The notes: generated from the letters alone by a model not told the origin. A stretch of DNA of 64,000 nucleotides from Gammaproteobacteria bacterium (GCA_013002025.1 JABDKW010000005.1:1-64000); one strand, 5' to 3'; positions 18,607 through 27,227 are shown, counted from the first letter of the stretch. A program made the numbers and translations.

Positions 18607-19418
18607 AAGTCGTTTCGCTTAATCTGAATGGCATTCGAGCGGCCGCCCGTAAAGGCCTCTATGAATGGTTGCCCAAGGTTGATGCGGATATTGTTTGTTT
18701 GCAGGAACTTAAAGCCCAACCCGACCAAATTGACGGTGAGCCTTTTCATCCACCGGGTTACCACAGTTATTTCCATGCGGCCGAAAAAAAAGGCTACAGC
18801 GGGGTAGGGATTTACACTCGCAATAAGCCGGACCGGGTACAGGTCGGTTTTGGCAACGGTTTCGAAGACGCCGACAGCGAAGGCCGCTATTTGCAGGCCG
18901 ACTTTGGTGACTTGAGCGTGGTGTCGCTGTATTTACCATCCGGTTCCAGCAAACAGGAACGACAGGATTTTAAAATGGATTTGATCGCCCGATTTGAAGC
19001 CCAACTGCAAGCCATGGTTGAGTCCGGGCGGCAATGGATAATCTGTGGGGATTGGAATATTGCCCATAAAAAAGCCGATATAAAGAACTGGCGTGGTAAT
19101 CAGAAAAATTCCGGGTTTTTACCCGAAGAACGGGTTTGGCTGGATTGGTTGTTTGGCGAGAACGAAGCTGAGACAGGCCTGCCTATAAAAGGAGACGCAG
19201 GCTTCACCGATGCATTTCGAGTACACAATGCAGAGGCGGATCAATATACCTGGTGGTCAAATCGCGGCCAGGCCTGGGCCAATAACACCGGTTGGCGGAT
19301 CGATTATCAGGTGATCACCCGCAATCTCGAAGACAAGGTTATCAAGGGCTCAGAACACATTTATAAAGACGAGCGATTTTCAGATCATGCACCACTAATT
19401 CTTGAATACGATCTCTAA
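18603..19418 (+). CDS. xth: Exonuclease III-family AP endonuclease
   Basis: Apurinic/apyrimidinic endonuclease and 3' repair exonuclease, 271 residues. The active-site residues of E. coli ExoIII are all seen: Asn7 (SLNLNG), Glu35 (CLQEL), the Tyr in SLYLPSG, Asp150 and Asn152 (GDWNIAH), the Asp in WRIDYQ, and Asp261-His262 (SDHAPL). In Pseudomonas the gene in this place beside pyrE is crc, a homologue that lost these residues. Here they are intact, so I call an enzyme and not Crc. The start is GTG at 18603, overlapping the IalB-like stop; ampG follows 1 bp after its stop. Confidence 0.92.
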   Translation: MKVVSLNLNGIRAAARKGLYEWLPKVDADIVCLQELKAQPDQIDGEPFHPPGYHSYFHAAEKKGYSGVGIYTRNKPDRVQVGFGNGFEDADSEGRYLQADFGDLSVVSLYLPSGSSKQERQDFKMDLIARFEAQLQAMVESGRQWIICGDWNIAHKKADIKNWRGNQKNSGFLPEERVWLDWLFGENEAETGLPIKGDAGFTDAFRVHNAEADQYTWWSNRGQAWANNTGWRIDYQVITRNLEDKVIKGSEHIYKDERFSDHAPLILEYDL

Positions 19419-19419
19419 T

Positions 19420-20919
19420 ATGCAGGCTGACCGCATTATCTGGTGGCGGGAAAAACCGGTCTGGATAATGGTGTTTCTGGGCTTCTCGGCTGGCTTACCG
19501 CTGTATCTGGTGTTTTCCAGTCTGTCACTGTGGTTGCGCGAGGCCGGCGTGGATCGGGCCACGGTTACCTATTTTAGCTGGGCGGTGCTGGGGTATTCCT
19601 TTAAGTTTGTCTGGGCGCCACTGGTTGATCGATTGCCGGTTCCAATTTTAACGCGCAGCCTGGGTCGCCGACGAGGATGGTTGTTGCTGGCCCAGCTGGG
19701 CGTGATTGCCAGCATATTGATGATGGCTGGCACTGACCCGCAGTACAACCTAAGTATGATGGCAGTGGCCGCCGTACTGCTGGGATTTTCATCTGCCACG
19801 CAGGATATTGTTGTTGATGCCTATCGCATCGAGGCAGCGGTGCCAAGATTGCAAGCCATGCTGGCGTCCACCTATGTGGCGGGCTATCGTACAGGCATGA
19901 TTGTGGCGGGCGCGGGCGCCCTGTATCTGGCTGAGGGACTGGGCAGCACCAAAGAGCTATACAACTATGAGGCCTGGCGGCTTAGTTACATGATTATGGC
20001 CTCGGTGATGGGTATCGGGATCGCGACAACATTGCTGATCAGTGAGCCAGAAGTAAGCAGGGAAGTTCAGGATGGATACCCTGCGCACGATTATCTGCGT
20101 TTCTTTCTGGTGTTTCTGCTCTCAATTGCGACATTTGCGACAGCTCTAGCAGTGATACCGTCATCTCCGCAGTTGTTTGCCGGAGGCTGGCAAGGGCTTT
20201 TTGGTTTTGTTTACGGAGCGTTGTCCCTCGTGGGCGCCTTGTTACTGGCCTACGGTGTTGCGCGCGGCACAGCGCGTCTGGGATTGGTCAATATGGAGAT
20301 GGTGCGACAGGGCTATCAGGCGCCGTTACTGGATTTTCTTGAACGCTATGGCAAGGTGGCTCTGTGGGTGCTGTTGCTGGTGGGTTTTTATCGGGTCTCT
20401 GACATCGTCATGGGCGTGATTGCCAATGTGTTCTATCAGGACATGGGCTACACCAAGGAGCAAATCGCCAGCGTAACAAAAGTATTTGGGGTGGTGGTGA
20501 CCATTACCGGCAGCTTCCTCGGCGGATTGCTGGCACTGCGTATCGGCGTGATGCGGGTGCTGATGTTGGGTGCGGTGTTGGTGGCTGTGACCAATTTATT
20601 ATTTATGTGGCTGGCTAATACCGAGCCCCATATTGTGTCCCTGACGCTGGTGATCATTGCCGACAACCTTGCCCAAGGCGTCGCTATCGCGGCCTTTATC
20701 GCCTGGTTATCTGCGCTTACCAATGTTTCCTTTACTGCGACTCAATACGCCATTTTCAGTTCCTTAATGACCTTGTTGCCCAAGGTGATGGGCGGCTTTT
20801 CAGGCACCATTGTGAACGCCATTGGTTATACACAATTTTTCCTGTTCGCCAGCCTGTTAGGCGTGCCTGTCATCGCGTTGATTTATTTTCTGCGCGATAA
20901 AATGGAGTTTGAAGATTGA
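19420..20919 (+). CDS. ampG: AmpG-like muropeptide permease
   Basis: MFS transporter that would import anhydromuropeptides (GlcNAc-anhMurNAc peptides) for cell-wall recycling. It is about 499 residues with 12-14 membrane helices. The N-terminal segment MVFLGFSAGLPLYLVFSSLSLWLREAGVD is characteristic of AmpG, followed by the FSWAVLGYSFKFVWAPLVDR motif and RRRGW loop. The ATG at 19420, 1 bp after the exonuclease stop, is better than an upstream TTG at 19402. Its 3' end overlaps selO by four bases. Confidence 0.88.
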   Translation: MQADRIIWWREKPVWIMVFLGFSAGLPLYLVFSSLSLWLREAGVDRATVTYFSWAVLGYSFKFVWAPLVDRLPVPILTRSLGRRRGWLLLAQLGVIASILMMAGTDPQYNLSMMAVAAVLLGFSSATQDIVVDAYRIEAAVPRLQAMLASTYVAGYRTGMIVAGAGALYLAEGLGSTKELYNYEAWRLSYMIMASVMGIGIATTLLISEPEVSREVQDGYPAHDYLRFFLVFLLSIATFATALAVIPSSPQLFAGGWQGLFGFVYGALSLVGALLLAYGVARGTARLGLVNMEMVRQGYQAPLLDFLERYGKVALWVLLLVGFYRVSDIVMGVIANVFYQDMGYTKEQIASVTKVFGVVVTITGSFLGGLLALRIGVMRVLMLGAVLVAVTNLLFMWLANTEPHIVSLTLVIIADNLAQGVAIAAFIAWLSALTNVSFTATQYAIFSSLMTLLPKVMGGFSGTIVNAIGYTQFFLFASLLGVPVIALIYFLRDKMEFED

Positions 20920-22484
20920 GCGGCTGGCAATTTGACAATCGCTTTGTTAACGAACTGCCTGCCGACCCGCAGTCGGGTACGCAGCGGCGGCAGGTGCACA
21001 ATGCCTGCTACAGTTTTGTCGAGCCTGCCGCGGTGACGGCACCTGCGCTGGTCGCTTATGCAGCGGAAGTCGCGGAATTATTGGATCTCACAGCGGAGGA
21101 TTGTCAGTCCGACTGGTTCCTGCAGGTCATGGCCGGTAACCGCCTGCTGGATGGCATGCAGCCGCACGCCATGTGCTATGGCGGTCATCAGTTCGGCATG
21201 TGGGCTGGGCAGCTTGGCGATGGCCGCGCGATTAACCTGGGTGAAGTACGCAATCAAGCTGGCCAACATTGGTCACTGCAGCTTAAGGGCGCGGGTGAGA
21301 CACCCTATAGCCGTAGCGCCGACGGGCTGGCAGTATTGCGCTCCTCGATCCGGGAATTTGTCTGCAGTGAAGCCATGCATCATCTGGGTGTTCCCACCAC
21401 CCGGGCATTGAGTCTGGTCACCACTGGGGAAGAGGTGATGCGGGACATAATGTATGACGGTCACCCGGCGGCCGAACCCGGGGCTGTCGTGTGTCGCGTG
21501 GCACCCAGCTTTATTCGTTTCGGCAATTTTCAAATATTCGCCGCACGTGATCAACATGAAGAGCTACGCACTCTGGCAGACTTCACCATCCGCCACTATT
21601 TTCCAGACATCCTGGGTGTGCATGAGGCCGGCTCGGCACAGTCGTATCTGGCCTGGTTTGAACGGGTCTGCGACCTGACGGTCGAGATGGTGGTGCATTG
21701 GATGCGGGTGGGTTTTGTGCACGGGGTAATGAACACCGACAATATGTCGATTCACGGCTTGACCATCGACTATGGTCCCTACGGCTGGCTGGATAATTTT
21801 GATCCAGACTGGACGCCCAATACCACCGACGCACAGGGCAAGCGCTATCGATACAGCCAGCAACCAAACATTGCACTGTGGAACTGTTATCAGTTGGCCA
21901 ATAGTCTGCACCCGCTGATTGAAGACAGCAGCGGCTTGGAGGCCGCCTTGCAGCAATTCCAGCTTTCCTATGTGGAACGTTGGCGAGCCATGATGGCGAG
22001 TAAGTTGGGGCTGGCTGACTTTCAACCGAGCGATGAAAAATTATTTGCCGAACTGGAGAAAGTGCTTGCGCAACTGGATATGGATATGACCAATTTTTAT
22101 CGCTACCTCTCCACTGAGGATCGCTTGCTCAGTTCAGAGCTGATTGAGTTTTCCTACCGAAAAGAGGAGCTGAATGATGAGGATAAAAATCGATTACGTG
22201 ATTGGCTGCAACAATATGCCGAGCGGCTGAAATCGGATGGCCGCGATCAGCGACAACGGCATCAGGCCATGCAACAGGTTAACCCTGTATATCTGTTTCG
22301 CAACTATCTTGCGCAACAGGCCATTGAAAATTCCGAGCAGGGCGACCACCAAATGTTGCATGAGTTGCTTAACGTGTTGCGCCGGCCCTATGAGGAGCAG
22401 AGTGGAATGGAAGCCTACGCCGCCATGCGGCCGGATTGGGCGCGCAATAAAGTGGGTTGTTCTATGTTGTCCTGTTCGTCCTGA
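20916..22484 (+). CDS. selO: SelO/YdiU-family protein adenylyltransferase
   Basis: Pseudokinase-fold enzyme that transfers AMP to Ser/Thr/Tyr of target proteins in characterised homologues (E. coli YdiU). The 522 residues include GGHQFGMWAGQLGDGRA, the lysine-bearing LQLKGAGETPYSRSADG, the RSSIREFVCSEAM helix and the metal-binding NTDNMSIHGLTIDYGPYGWLD. It ends in CSMLSCSS, the usual Cys-rich tail where some relatives have selenocysteine. TTG start at 20916 overlapping the ampG stop (TTGA), so coupled to it. Confidence 0.95.
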   Translation: MSGWQFDNRFVNELPADPQSGTQRRQVHNACYSFVEPAAVTAPALVAYAAEVAELLDLTAEDCQSDWFLQVMAGNRLLDGMQPHAMCYGGHQFGMWAGQLGDGRAINLGEVRNQAGQHWSLQLKGAGETPYSRSADGLAVLRSSIREFVCSEAMHHLGVPTTRALSLVTTGEEVMRDIMYDGHPAAEPGAVVCRVAPSFIRFGNFQIFAARDQHEELRTLADFTIRHYFPDILGVHEAGSAQSYLAWFERVCDLTVEMVVHWMRVGFVHGVMNTDNMSIHGLTIDYGPYGWLDNFDPDWTPNTTDAQGKRYRYSQQPNIALWNCYQLANSLHPLIEDSSGLEAALQQFQLSYVERWRAMMASKLGLADFQPSDEKLFAELEKVLAQLDMDMTNFYRYLSTEDRLLSSELIEFSYRKEELNDEDKNRLRDWLQQYAERLKSDGRDQRQRHQAMQQVNPVYLFRNYLAQQAIENSEQGDHQMLHELLNVLRRPYEEQSGMEAYAAMRPDWARNKVGCSMLSCSS

Positions 22485-22503
22485 CAGACTTGCTTTAAAT
22501 CTG

Positions 22504-23451
22504 TCAGGCGGCGCGGCGATATTGCCACCAAAAGGCCAGCCCCTGTGCGTTTAAGTCCGCGTCCAGCTTGAGCCAATGTTTTGCGGTCTCCGGGTCAAGA
22601 CCCGGCAATTCGTTCAGGCAGCGGCGCACCAGATAGTCATGTAACAGCGACGCCAGTTGCGCTTCGAAGGCGTCACCGGCCTCGGCAGCCTGTTCCGTCA
22701 GCGCGACAAAATCGTCAATTTGCTCGTGCAGGCCAGCCACGATTCTGGCGCTGGGGGTAACGTGGCTGTAGTGCGTGAGGTACAGGTGTTCCGGCTCATA
22801 GGACATCACCCGGTCAATGGATTTGTGCAATGCCACCGGGTTGAACTGAACCGGAGTGGTGGTGGCGGCCACAAAGGCATGCTCATCATTTCGCAGAGCG
22901 CGATAACCAACACCGAGTGTGTCGCCGGTAAAGATACTATTACTTTGCTGGTCGATAATGCAGTGGTGGTGACTGGCGTGGCCCGGCGAGTCGATAAATT
23001 GGAGCGGCCGCCCGGCAAAGTCGAGAATTGCTTCATCTTCGGGCTGCAGCATGCGCTGTTCATCGATTGGGGTGACCTCACCGTATAAATTTTGAAATCC
23101 CTGTTCGCCGTACACGGCCGTCGCACCGGCAATCAACTTTTCGGGATGCGCCATATGCCGCGCGCCTTTTTTATGCACCACCAGTTGTGCATTGGGGCAC
23201 TGCTGCATAAGTGTGCCGGCCCCGCCGGCATGGTCCAGGTGGATATGGGTGAGAATAATCAGATCAACGTGTTGGTGATTCAGGCCAAGTTTGTGCAATG
23301 CCGCTGTCACCTGCGGCGCTGAGAACTGAGTGCCGGTGTCGATAATGGCAATGCGGTCTCCCTCGCGTAGCAAATGGATGCTGGCAATCTGCGGCTCGTA
23401 ATAGAGCGCATCAATGGCGAAAATGTTGGAGCCGGGGACAAATTCTTGCAT
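22504..23451 (-). CDS. MBL-fold metallohydrolase
   Basis: Cytosolic metallo-beta-lactamase-fold protein of 315 residues with no signal. It has THIHLDHAGGAG as the main zinc motif, DSPGHASHHHCI as the next and FTGDTLGVGYR after it, then a long helical C-terminal region (about residues 225-315) as in glyoxalase II-like and related hydrolases. The substrate is not known. It is a single leftward gene, convergent with selO (19 bp) and divergent from gluQ. Confidence 0.88.
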   Translation of the reverse strand: MQEFVPGSNIFAIDALYYEPQIASIHLLREGDRIAIIDTGTQFSAPQVTAALHKLGLNHQHVDLIILTHIHLDHAGGAGTLMQQCPNAQLVVHKKGARHMAHPEKLIAGATAVYGEQGFQNLYGEVTPIDEQRMLQPEDEAILDFAGRPLQFIDSPGHASHHHCIIDQQSNSIFTGDTLGVGYRALRNDEHAFVAATTTPVQFNPVALHKSIDRVMSYEPEHLYLTHYSHVTPSARIVAGLHEQIDDFVALTEQAAEAGDAFEAQLASLLHDYLVRRCLNELPGLDPETAKHWLKLDADLNAQGLAFWWQYRRAA

Positions 23452-23564
23452 CAGATCAGTCGATTGTTGCAGGTATATTTAACAATGGGTCGAGCAGTGT
23501 ACCACCTCCATGGCCTGGATCGAGACTGGGAAACACAGCCCTCTAGTGTCACAATTGCAGCGCT

Positions 23565-24488
23565 ATGACAGGCTCACAATACATCGGTCGCTATGCGCCC
23601 AGCCCGACCGGGGCGTTACATCTGGGGAACTTGCGAACTGCCCTGATTGCATGGCTGCACGCCCGTTTGCGGGACGGACGATTTTTAATACGAATGGAAG
23701 ATTTGGACACGCCAAGGGTGGTTGCCGGCAGTGCGGAAAGCATTTTGCGGGACCTTGAGTGGCTGGGGCTCGATTGGGACGGGCCGGTGCTGTATCAATC
23801 TGACCGACGCCATCACTATGTCGAGGCGCTTAATGAGTTACGGCAACAGGGTTTAGTTTACCCCTGCTATTGTTCACGCAAAGATATTCAGATGGCGGCC
23901 AGCGCACCGCATGCTCGGCATAATGTTTATCCCGGTACCTGCCGCGAGCTGGACCGGCTTACGGCCAAGCGTAAGGCGCAGAAAAAGTCGCCGGCCCTGC
24001 GCATCAGGGTAGCAGATGATCAAATTGATTTTCATGATGCTGTGCTGGGCGGCCAGCACGAACAACTGTCGGAGAGTTGCGGAGATTTTGTTTTACAGCG
24101 GGCAGACGGCATCTTCGCCTATCAGTTGGTGGTGGTGGTGGATGATTTAGCTCAGCAGGTTAGCCATGTAGTGCGAGGGGCGGATTTGTTGTCCAGCACC
24201 GCACGACAGATATTCCTGGCAAGAAATTTAGCCGCCGATCGCGCCGCGATTGAATACGCACATATTCCGTTGCTCAACGACGCCAAGGGTCAGCGCATGG
24301 CCAAGCGAGATGGGTCCGAATCTGGCGAGAGTTGGCGAGTCGCCGGGGGCACAGCGGAGTCGCTAGTGGGTCAATTCTCCGGGCAGTTGGGTATTCAAAC
24401 CAGTGCCGAGCTGAGCGCGGCAGAACTGCTGGAACAACTGGCCGCAGAGCAATTGGATAACGCACTGCGCGACTGCGTGAATGGTTGA
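23565..24488 (+). CDS. gluQ: Glutamyl-Q tRNA(Asp) synthetase
   Basis: Attaches glutamate to queuosine at position 34 of tRNA(Asp). The 307-residue protein is the truncated GlxRS-like form without an anticodon-binding domain. It has YIGRYAPSPTGALHLGNLRTAL (HIGH-type HLGN), the four-ligand zinc site beginning CYCSRK and ending in YPGTC, and the KMSKS-like RMAKRDG. ATG at 23565. It overlaps the fructosamine-kinase-like gene by 8 bp. Its presence shows the organism uses queuosine, relevant to the QueD-like/VUT operon 10 kb upstream. Confidence 0.93.
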   Translation: MTGSQYIGRYAPSPTGALHLGNLRTALIAWLHARLRDGRFLIRMEDLDTPRVVAGSAESILRDLEWLGLDWDGPVLYQSDRRHHYVEALNELRQQGLVYPCYCSRKDIQMAASAPHARHNVYPGTCRELDRLTAKRKAQKKSPALRIRVADDQIDFHDAVLGGQHEQLSESCGDFVLQRADGIFAYQLVVVVDDLAQQVSHVVRGADLLSSTARQIFLARNLAADRAAIEYAHIPLLNDAKGQRMAKRDGSESGESWRVAGGTAESLVGQFSGQLGIQTSAELSAAELLEQLAAEQLDNALRDCVNG

Positions 24489-25353
24489 TCAAGCGGCTCT
24501 GCAGTCGGCGGTAGCTGATTACGACCCATCCTTGCGGATAGCATCAACGGAGCGTGTGAGCGGCGGTGATATTCACGCAGCATTTTGTATGCGGCTGGCG
24601 GATGGCGACGCAATTTTCGTTAAAGCGAATACTCTCGATCGCTCAGCCGTGCTGCGTAGCGAGTATGAGTCGTTAATCGAGTTCGCGAAGTTTCCCGACC
24701 TCAATTACCCAAGAGCGTTACATTTTAGTCGTGACAATAACCATGCCTACCTACTTATGAGTTGGCATGAGATGGGCAGCCTTGACCGACATACCGCCGC
24801 TGATCTGGGGTATTTGCTGGCCCGGCAACACAGCATAGAAGCCGCCGAATTCGGTTGGCCTCAGGATAATTTCATTGGTTGGACTCCGCAATGCAACAGT
24901 CGCTTGCCCAGTTGGGCCGCGTTTTTTCGGGAACGCCGACTGCAACCTCAATTGGCATTAGCCGGCCAGCGCGGCTTGGACGTAGCTCTGGCGCAGAGTT
25001 GTCAGTTAGTGTGTGATGAGCTCGATACTTTGCTGGCCGGCGCTGAGCGTCGCCCCGCATTGCTGCACGGTGATTTGTGGAGTGGCAATGTGGCCAGCGA
25101 GGGTGGTACGCGAGGCATCTTGTTTGATCCCGCGCCGTACTTCGGTGCGCCTGAAGCGGACCTGGCAATGACTGAATTGTTCGGTCGACTGCCGGTCGGC
25201 TTTTACGCAGCCTATGAATCGCAACGGCCGCGCCAACCCGGCTATCAGCGTCGCGCCGCGGTGTACAATCTGTACCATGCGCTAAATCACTTTAATCTGT
25301 TCGGTTCGGGGTATCAGGCACTTATCAAAACTCAGCTGCGGCAAATGAAGTAA
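24481..25353 (+). CDS. Fructosamine kinase-family protein
   Basis: Kinase of the fructosamine-3-kinase/APH fold (PF03881), 290 residues, cytosolic; it would phosphorylate ketosamines on glycated proteins or amines so that they break down. Features are the N-terminal lysine strand AIFVKAN, the hinge YLLMSWHEMG, the catalytic loop LLHGDLWSGNVAS and the metal-binding DPAPYFGAPEADLAM that marks this family. ATG at 24481 lies inside the end of gluQ, so the two are coupled. Confidence 0.9.
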   Translation: MVDQAALQSAVADYDPSLRIASTERVSGGDIHAAFCMRLADGDAIFVKANTLDRSAVLRSEYESLIEFAKFPDLNYPRALHFSRDNNHAYLLMSWHEMGSLDRHTAADLGYLLARQHSIEAAEFGWPQDNFIGWTPQCNSRLPSWAAFFRERRLQPQLALAGQRGLDVALAQSCQLVCDELDTLLAGAERRPALLHGDLWSGNVASEGGTRGILFDPAPYFGAPEADLAMTELFGRLPVGFYAAYESQRPRQPGYQRRAAVYNLYHALNHFNLFGSGYQALIKTQLRQMK

Positions 25354-25394
25354 GCCTGAAATGTCTGGTAAATCAGACCAATGCACTTGCACCC

Positions 25395-25423
25395 TTGACA
25401 GACATTTAAGCAATGTGTAGTTT
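25395..25423 (+). promoter_or_regulatory. Consensus-like promoter of a possible small RNA
   Basis: Perfect -35 TTGACA at 25395-25400, 17-bp spacer and -10 TAGTTT at 25418-25423. It lies 42 bp after the fructosamine-kinase-like gene and reads into a stretch without a credible gene that ends in a strong terminator. Confidence 0.5.
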
Positions 25424-25429
25424 GAAGTA

Positions 25430-25704
25430 CTGGTATTAACGAGGCGCCTACTTCAGCCATAAGAGTCGACGCTTATTTCGGTGTCGCGGCTCCGCGTTTA
25501 CCAAGGGGATGCAGCGAAAGGATGTTGATGTAAAGCAGCCTTTATCTGCAAGGCAAGCAGAGTTCCCCTGTACTATCTTCTTGCCGACAGTCTTTTGCCT
25601 TGATGGTCAGGTTACTCCAACCCAGACTTGGCCATTGAGCATTGGGGGGGAAGCAATTCCTTCATTTCTAGCCTTCTGCAGCGACGCTGCAGAAGGCTTT
25701 TTTT
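25430..25704 (+). ncRNA. Candidate small RNA, about 275 nt
   Basis: The 412-bp gap 25354-25765 contains no convincing coding frame: a 79-codon ORF at 25509-25748 runs through the terminator and looks accidental. It does have a TTGACA promoter at 25395 and an ideal intrinsic terminator at 25671-25704. Between them are several possible hairpins, for example around CGCGGCTCCGCG near 25487 and GCAG-CTGC near 25535. I compared it by memory with 6S, tmRNA, RNase P and SRP RNA and found no match. Alternatively it is a long 3' UTR of the upstream operon. Confidence 0.4.
25671..25704 (+). terminator. Strong Rho-independent terminator
   Basis: A 12-bp perfect stem, GCCTTCTGCAGC with GCTGCAGAAGGC, around a GAC loop, followed directly by seven T (25698-25704). 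It ends either the candidate small RNA or the gluQ/fructosamine-kinase transcript. There is no T-run for the other strand. Confidence 0.92.
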
Positions 25705-25765
25705 ATGCGCGGGTGTTTATGCGCGTCAGACTTATGGGCTGCCGCTGAGTGGATGTTTCTGAGCT

Positions 25766-26152
25766 TTACTTGCCGTTGTCGTCAGTCGGGTCGACAATCA
25801 TATCGGCTCTACTGCGTAACGTTTTGCGTCGCCTGATTTCGGCAAATGGGTCATTTGCCTCATCAGTCTGGTCACCCTTGCTGGCGATCCTAGGCGCCTT
25901 GTTGCGCGGCCGACGCAGGAAAAAATTATACACAAGGTAGATCAGTACTCCGGCCAGCAACGCCGCCCATTTTATGGCGAAGCTTTGGCCAATGGTTGCC
26001 TGCTGTTCGAGATTTGCGTAGGCCAGATAATCTTCATGTAATGCGTTGACGATATACATGTAGGCGAATAACAGCAGGGTCGACACAATTGCGCCCTTGT
26101 ACTGTTTCCAGACTAAAGTGACAAATGTTAGTCGAAAGATCTGTTTAAACAT
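25766..26152 (-). CDS. Two-helix membrane protein of unknown function
   Basis: 128 residues with two membrane helices (about residues 21-38 and 60-80) and a charged C-terminal tail (KAPRIASKGDQTDEANDPFAEIRRRKTLRSR) probably in the cytosol. ATG start at 26152. It is second in a two-gene leftward operon after an equally unknown 78-residue protein (9-bp gap). I do not recognise the family. Gene spacing and composition support real coding. Confidence 0.68.
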   Translation of the reverse strand: MFKQIFRLTFVTLVWKQYKGAIVSTLLLFAYMYIVNALHEDYLAYANLEQQATIGQSFAIKWAALLAGVLIYLVYNFFLRRPRNKAPRIASKGDQTDEANDPFAEIRRRKTLRSRADMIVDPTDDNGK

Positions 26153-26161
26153 CAGCCGGCG

Positions 26162-26398
26162 TTACCCGAATACGTTGAGACCGAGAATCGCCAATACCGC
26201 TAACAAGCCCTTTTCCCTGATTGAATTCTTAATCTTGTCTTCCTCTTCTTTGACGATTATTTCAAGATCATCCTGGCGGAATTTGGCGGGGTCGCCACCG
26301 GCCACCACGATCCGTGTGCGTGCGCGATTAATGGCTTTTTCCCGGATCACACTACGGTACTTGTTGGGAATAGTATTCAGGGAGGGTAAATTTTTCAT
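26162..26398 (-). CDS. Small basic protein with C-terminal hydrophobic tail, unknown function
   Basis: 78 residues: a basic N-terminal part (NKYRSVIREKAINRARTRIV), a highly charged helix (DDLEIIVKEEEDKIKNSIREKG) and a short hydrophobic C-terminus (LLAVLAILGLNVFG) that could insert in the membrane. ATG start at 26398. It precedes the two-helix membrane protein in the same operon, so the two may form one membrane complex. It is divergent from hisB. Family not recognised. Confidence 0.68.
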   Translation of the reverse strand: MKNLPSLNTIPNKYRSVIREKAINRARTRIVVAGGDPAKFRQDDLEIIVKEEEDKIKNSIREKGLLAVLAILGLNVFG

Positions 26399-26506
26399 AC
26401 AAAAGGCAGCCGAAAATCGGTGTTAGTATCATCATACGGCGAGCTTCAGGGTGAATCAATTACCGCTGGCTGAAAGCTTTTTAAGTTAGTTAAGCACAGG
26501 GTTATT

Positions 26507-26515
26507 TGCTAAAAT
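26507..26515 (+). promoter_or_regulatory. Extended -10 promoter of the his operon
   Basis: TG-C-TAAAAT about 120 bp before hisB, giving a start of transcription near 26522, inside the dyad at 26514-26541. The remainder of the 235-bp gap 26399-26633 shows only AT-rich sequence. Confidence 0.45.
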
Positions 26516-26541
26516 CGGCGCTCGCCATCACGGGCGCCGAT
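26514..26541 (+). promoter_or_regulatory. Dyad symmetry at the his operon transcription start
   Basis: Arms ATCGGCGCTCG and CGGGCGCCGAT form an 11-bp stem (one G-T wobble) with a 6-base loop. It overlaps the last base of the -10 and the expected start site, so an operator or a 5'-end hairpin are both possible. There is no T-run behind it and no run of His codons, so it is not a classical his attenuator. Confidence 0.5.
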
Positions 26542-26633
26542 CTCTTGTATTTTGCCTGATTGCCGAATACCTGCGTGGCGCCCGTTTATCAAGCCGGTAA
26601 CCAAATCCGTCGCCAATTCCAAATGGAGCCGAA

Positions 26634-27227
26634 ATGACTCAGCGGACCGCTAAGGTCGTGCGTAACACGTCCGAAACGCGCATCAGCGTGGAAATTAATC
26701 TCGACGGCACAGGCCAGTCGAATTTCGAGACTGGAGTGCCGTTTCTCGAACATATGATGGACCAAATCTGCCGCCATGGACTGATTGATCTGGATGTGCG
26801 CTGTGCAGGGGATCTGCATATTGATGATCACCACACGACTGAAGATATTGGCATTACCATCGGCCAGGCCTTGGCCGAGGCCCTTGGTGACAAGAAGGGT
26901 ATCCGCCGCTATGGCCACGCTTATGTGCCATTGGACGAAGCATTAAGCCGCGTGGTAGTGGATTTTTCAGGTCGACCGACCTTGATGCACGCGGTGGATT
27001 ACAAACGCGCCCGGATTGGCGGATTCGACGTGGATCTATTTGATGAATTCTTCCACGGGTTCGTTAATCATGCGCGGCTGACGTTGCACATTGATAATGT
27101 GCGTGGCAAAAACGCACACCATATTGCGGAAACTATTTTTAAAGCATTTGGCCGAGCCTTACGCATGGCGTTGGAGGAAGACCCTCGCATTGCTGGCGTG
27201 ATCCCTTCCACCAAAGGCAGCCTATAA
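26634..27227 (+). CDS. hisB: Imidazoleglycerol-phosphate dehydratase
   Basis: Seventh enzyme activity class in histidine synthesis: dehydrates imidazole glycerol phosphate to imidazole acetol phosphate. The 197-residue protein is the monofunctional form. Metal-binding repeats are [13 protein letters not shown] and [11 protein letters not shown] in the first half and the pseudo-symmetric [15 protein letters not shown] with [17 protein letters not shown] in the second. ATG at 26634 behind TGGAGCC. It opens the cluster hisB-H-A-F-I-E, which leads on into tatABC. Confidence 0.97.
   Translation: MTQRTAKVVRNTSETRISVEINLDGTGQSNFETGVPFLEHMMDQICRHGLIDLDVRCAGDLHIDDHHTTEDIGITIGQALAEALGDKKGIRRYGHAYVPLDEALSRVVVDFSGRPTLMHAVDYKRARIGGFDVDLFDEFFHGFVNHARLTLHIDNVRGKNAHHIAETIFKAFGRALRMALEEDPRIAGVIPSTKGSL

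Noticed and set aside
18603-19418. Calling the ExoIII-family gene crc because of its position beside pyrE
   Set aside because: All ExoIII catalytic residues are present, whereas Crc has lost them; the enzyme call is safer.
21564-22025. 153-codon minus-strand frame inside selO
   Set aside because: It is antisense to conserved SelO motifs and shows only mirrored composition; treated as a shadow frame.
25430-25704. Identity as 6S RNA, tmRNA, RNase P or SRP RNA
   Set aside because: Length and visible sequence do not fit the conserved cores I know of those RNAs (no tag-peptide frame, no GAGGAAAGTC-type core, no closed 6S rod).
25509-25748. 79-codon frame in the gap after the fructosamine-kinase-like gene
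   Set aside because: It runs straight through a strong intrinsic terminator, lacks a Shine-Dalgarno and has no protein-like pattern; a non-coding unit explains the stretch better.
26507-26633. Classical his attenuator leader peptide
   Set aside because: No short ORF with a run of His codons and no terminator T-run is present before hisB.
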